Assembly (NCBI RefSeq): GCF_003233845.1
Contig: NZ_QKRB01000054.1
Location: 168,422 to 232,421, forward strand
Origin: Paenibacillus sambharensis
GTDB lineage: Bacteria > Bacillota > Bacilli > Paenibacillales > Paenibacillaceae
Length of the DNA: 64,000 nt
Reading direction: 5' to 3'
Position numbers and translations under genes: made by a program. The notes beneath the pieces are model-generated. The model ran no database searches and was not told the origin of the DNA. It worked only from the letters and a program-made list of their open reading frames with translations. Of the stretch, positions 61,184 to 64,000 are shown piece by piece. Position 1 is the stretch's first letter; each line of letters starts with the position of its first letter.

Positions 61184-64000
61184 CTACTCCGTCATACCCT
61201 GGAGTAGAATTGTCAGCATTTTCGCGGCTTCGGCTCTGGTTGCTCCGCCCTGCGGATCAAACTTTTTATTGCCTTTGCCGGAAATGATGCCTGCTTCATA
61301 CAGGTCGCTGACTGCATCTGCTGCCCATGGGCTGATGAGGCTTTGGTCAGCAAAGTTTGCAGCACCAGCCACAGCAGGCAGCTTGTAGCCTGTCAGCTCG
61401 GCCAGTCTGATCAGCATAACGGACATTTCTTCGCGGCTGATCCGGTCAGTTGGCCGGAACTGCTTGTTCGCGCCCTTCACAATGCCGTTCTCTGCCGCCC
61501 ATGCCACATAAGGCATGAACCAGTCGCCGGCTTTGACGTCTGTAAAGTCCGAGGATGAATATTTTGATACATCGGCGCTTACGAGACCCGCCAGCATCTT
61601 GGCAAATTCAGCCCGCGTGATATTTGCGTTCGGGGAGAACTTGCCGCTGCCAGAACCGGACACGATTCCGCGTGCGGCCAGGTGTGTGATGTGACTGCTT
61701 GCCCAATGAGCGGCTGTGTCGCTAAAGCTGGTTTTGTTGTAGCTGACAGCATAAGTACTCAGATGGTCGGTCACAACGTTCATCTGTCCATCACGCTGGC
61801 TGTAGCCAGATTTCGGGAGCAGGTGAACAGTGCCGTTTGAATCGATATGGCTGATAACCAGCGCGCTCGCATCCTCGCCTTGCGCCAGCTGATAAGGGAT
61901 GCCAAGCTTGATGGTGCTGCCGCCAAAGCTCGTGACGGCTGAATCTCCGGACTGGATCGTGAACTCCAGTGCAGGTCTTGTGCCTATGAGGCTTCTTGCT
62001 TCGCCGGAGAAAGCAGACGTATTAGCCGCAGCTATCTCTATACGGATTGTTTCCCCTGATTGATTCTTCAGGTTATTCAATACCGCCTTGCTTAACGTCA
62101 TGCTGCCGAACGGTGTCGTGATCAGCACTTCAGCAGCTTTGCTGTCTGCCAGCATGCCGAAGGCTTCTTTGGTAAGCGAGAGGACGGCAGCATTGGCCCC
62201 GGATGCGGCCTCTACCTTGATCTCAGCCACCAAGTTTGCTCCAGTGAGAGCATTCACCTTGTCCAGCAAGTCACTCAGATGAGCGGCTTGCAGCTCTGCA
62301 ACGGCTCTTCCGTTTGCGTCAACCTTAGCAGCTGCGGAGATGCTCTGCTTCTGCTGGCTGCCTGTGGCTGGTATAGCATCGCCGGCAGGCTTGTTGGTAT
62401 CCGCTGGTGTGGAACCCGTCATAGGTGGAACGTACACAGGTGCAGACGGGGTAGTGGTGCTTGGGTTGACCGCGAGCTGAATACGGTCAGCCAGGTAGTT
62501 CACCTGAACCTTGTAGTCTCCAGGCAGGCCTGTCGTTTCGACGGAAGCGAATTGGCCGGTCCGCTGGTCCTTGCCATGCGTGATAAGCGTAATGACACTG
62601 CCGCTTGCAGGCACATAGCTGTCGGTGAAATTCACAAGCAGCTTGCCGCCGGCCTGAACGGCACCCTTCACTTCAAGCACATCGGCCGCACTGCCAACGT
62701 TCAGCTCAAGCGTGCCTTCAGCAGCTTGCGTGTAATTGCCGCCGATGCCAATCTTGCCGTCCACTTCTTCAACAAGTGTACCAGCGCCTACGGCAACATC
62801 ACCGGTACCGAAAGCCGCAGCGGATTCGCCCTGCAGCTTGCCGCCGTTAACCACTGTGCCGCCAGCGTACGTGTTGCTGCCCTGAAGGACAAGCGTGCCC
62901 GTGCCTTCTTTGGTCAGCTTGCCTGTACCGGAGATATCGTTGCGCCAGCGGTCAAGCGCATGGAAGCCGCCTTGGTCAGCGTCCATTGTTACTACAACAT
63001 CGCTGTTGAATGCGCCGTAGCCGGCCGCAGCTGCGAACAGGTTCAGGCGTCCCCAGCCTTCTGGGTCATCCAGCACCGGATAGCCGGAAGGCAGGCCGGT
63101 CGTAGCCAGTACCGCGCGGCGCTGCTCACCGTTCAGGTAAGGAAGGCGGGTTTCGATCAGTACCTCTGCACCCTTAGGCACAACCATCGGCTTGTTCGTC
63201 GGGTTGATCTGCTCAAATCCGTAAGTCAGACGTTCCATGTATTGTGCTTTATTCTTCTCATAATCGCTGAACCGGTCTTCAGCCGAACCAGTCTGCTTCA
63301 GCAGGACGTTATGGGCCTGCTCGTAGGCTGCCTGTTTAAGCTCGGCATTCTCCGGATCGTTCAGAGCCGCTGCAGCCAGGGCTGTTGCCATGACACGGCC
63401 GCCGATAACATCCAGCGGAGAGTGCATGCCGGCTACAATCCGGCTGTTGCCCATCTCGGAAGCGCGGGTCATCATTTCCTGGAATCGCTCAGGCACTGCG
63501 TAAGCCAGCGCCAGGGAGGCCAGGTACGAAGCGTTCGTGTGTCCGCTCGGGAAGCCGCCGTCTGATTCAGGTGTCATACTTCTGACAGGATAGAGAGTTG
63601 GTGTGATGATCTCTTCACCGGCCCAGCGCCAAGGACGCATGTACTGGTAGTAGTTTTTGGCCTGGCTCGTAGAGGCATAGTTGCCGCGCACCTTTCCGAT
63701 CAGGTCGACCATCTTGCCAAGCTCGGAGTTCGAGTCGCCGCCTTTATTGCCGTTCGGGTTGTTGTCACTGTACTTCACCGAAGTAGCGTCTGCAGGAATG
63801 TCGGTGATTGTGGTGGCCGTTCCCGACAGCGAGCGGTATACGTCCGCGAGAGCACCAAGACCTTCAGTCGCTCCGTAGGTCTGATTTCTCCGGTCATCGT
63901 AATAGGCTCTTTCTTCATCTTCAGCCGTACGGGTTTTGGACAGATCCACTACATACTGAATGTTGTAGTCCAGCACCTCGCTGTTCAGCTTGGTTCCGTT
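61184..64000 (-). CDS. SLH-anchored PAP2-family phosphatase, 5' end outside window
   Basis: The reading frame runs off the right edge of the window, leaving at least 938 residues. The visible part opens with a PAP2/vanadium-haloperoxidase-type acid phosphatase domain: KNYYQYMRP (about 63650), GGFPSGHTN (about 63550) and SRIVAGMHSPLDVIGGR (about 63420), the three phosphatase motifs in order. Then come autotransporter-like beta-helix repeats (LTKEGTGTLVLQGSNTYAGG, VNGGKLQGESA), a Pro/Thr linker, the pre-SLH beta domain also found in the GH9 protein, and three SLH repeats. So it is a wall-anchored extracellular phosphatase, perhaps scavenging phosphate from plant phosphate esters. Terminator at 61086-61134. 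Confidence 0.92.
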   Translation of the reverse strand, partial: NGTKLNSEVLDYNIQYVVDLSKTRTAEDEERAYYDDRRNQTYGATEGLGALADVYRSLSGTATTITDIPADATSVKYSDNNPNGNKGGDSNSELGKMVDLIGKVRGNYASTSQAKNYYQYMRPWRWAGEEIITPTLYPVRSMTPESDGGFPSGHTNASYLASLALAYAVPERFQEMMTRASEMGNSRIVAGMHSPLDVIGGRVMATALAAAALNDPENAELKQAAYEQAHNVLLKQTGSAEDRFSDYEKNKAQYMERLTYGFEQINPTNKPMVVPKGAEVLIETRLPYLNGEQRRAVLATTGLPSGYPVLDDPEGWGRLNLFAAAAGYGAFNSDVVVTMDADQGGFHALDRWRNDISGTGKLTKEGTGTLVLQGSNTYAGGTVVNGGKLQGESAAAFGTGDVAVGAGTLVEEVDGKIGIGGNYTQAAEGTLELNVGSAADVLEVKGAVQAGGKLLVNFTDSYVPASGSVITLITHGKDQRTGQFASVETTGLPGDYKVQVNYLADRIQLAVNPSTTTPSAPVYVPPMTGSTPADTNKPAGDAIPATGSQQKQSISAAAKVDANGRAVAELQAAHLSDLLDKVNALTGANLVAEIKVEAASGANAAVLSLTKEAFGMLADSKAAEVLITTPFGSMTLSKAVLNNLKNQSGETIRIEIAAANTSAFSGEARSLIGTRPALEFTIQSGDSAVTSFGGSTIKLGIPYQLAQGEDASALVISHIDSNGTVHLLPKSGYSQRDGQMNVVTDHLSTYAVSYNKTSFSDTAAHWASSHITHLAARGIVSGSGSGKFSPNANITRAEFAKMLAGLVSADVSKYSSSDFTDVKAGDWFMPYVAWAAENGIVKGANKQFRPTDRISREEMSVMLIRLAELTGYKLPAVAGAANFADQSLISPWAADAVSDLYEAGIISGKGNKKFDPQGGATRAEAAKMLTILLQGMTE

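Noticed and set aside
62279..63565. Long open frame of 428 codons opposite the PAP2 gene
   Set aside because: It lies wholly antisense to a gene with clear domains, has a low-complexity Cys/His/Arg-rich translation and no ribosome binding site; it is a by-product of GC-rich codon use.

Overview
The window looks like chromosomal DNA of a plant-biomass-degrading, spore-forming Paenibacillus-type Firmicute (inference). The evidence is strong AGGAGG-type ribosome binding sites, frequent GTG/TTG starts, a complete sigma-K sporulation gene, lipobox-type ABC solute-binding proteins without dedicated ATPases, YesM/YesN and YesS-type regulators, CcpA-like cre sites, and four surface proteins ending in three S-layer homology (SLH) repeats. 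No rRNA, tRNA, CRISPR array, transposase or phage gene was seen.

Layout. (1) 0.3-6.2 kb: an arabino-oligosaccharide ABC importer (lipoprotein and two permeases), a GH51 arabinofuranosidase and a convergent ArsR-like regulator. (2) 6.8-10.5 kb: an SLH-anchored GH9 cellulase. (3) 10.7-19.7 kb: a uronate-dehydrogenase-like enzyme, a membrane-bound AraC regulator of YesS type, and a divergent operon with a solute-binding lipoprotein, an alpha/beta esterase, an SGNH esterase, a CE8 pectin methylesterase and a CE12 acetylesterase, the enzymes having no signal peptides. (4) 19.7-27.6 kb: a hemerythrin protein behind an FNR-like promoter, a secreted GH74 xyloglucanase, a Calx-beta exported protein, small unknown proteins and a monofunctional peptidoglycan glycosyltransferase. 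(5) 27.8-30.7 kb: a secreted GH43 arabinoxylan arabinofuranohydrolase and sigK. (6) 30.9-51.5 kb: a glucuronoxylan/aldouronate-utilisation locus with a lipoprotein, GH67 alpha-glucuronidase, two permeases, a YesM/YesN two-component system, an AraC regulator, an unassigned glycosidase-like protein and a 2,688-residue SLH-anchored GH30+GH10 enzyme. (7) 51.5-56.3 kb: a decayed accessory zone holding a sigK 3'-end remnant, an ankyrin pseudogene, an SF0329-like protein, an AAA ATPase, an HD-GYP protein, AraC and GH42 remnants and a possible small RNA. (8) 56.5-64 kb: an SLH protein with two esterase domains, and a truncated SLH protein with a PAP2 phosphatase domain and autotransporter-like repeats.

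How it works together (inference): surface and secreted enzymes (GH9, GH74, GH43, GH30+GH10, esterases) cut cell-wall polymers. Lipoproteins and permeases import the oligosaccharides, presumably energised by a shared MsmX-like ATPase encoded elsewhere. Cytoplasmic GH51, GH67 and the unsecreted esterases finish the job. cre sites suggest catabolite repression. A 40-bp box shared by the promoters of the xylan-locus lipoprotein and the GH30+GH10 enzyme suggests one dedicated activator. The most unusual observations are the sigK 3'-end remnant 21 kb downstream of intact sigK, on the far side of the xylan locus; the shared promoter box; an ideally spaced FNR-class promoter before hemerythrin; the GH30+GH10 fusion; and an unassigned large protein within the xylan locus.
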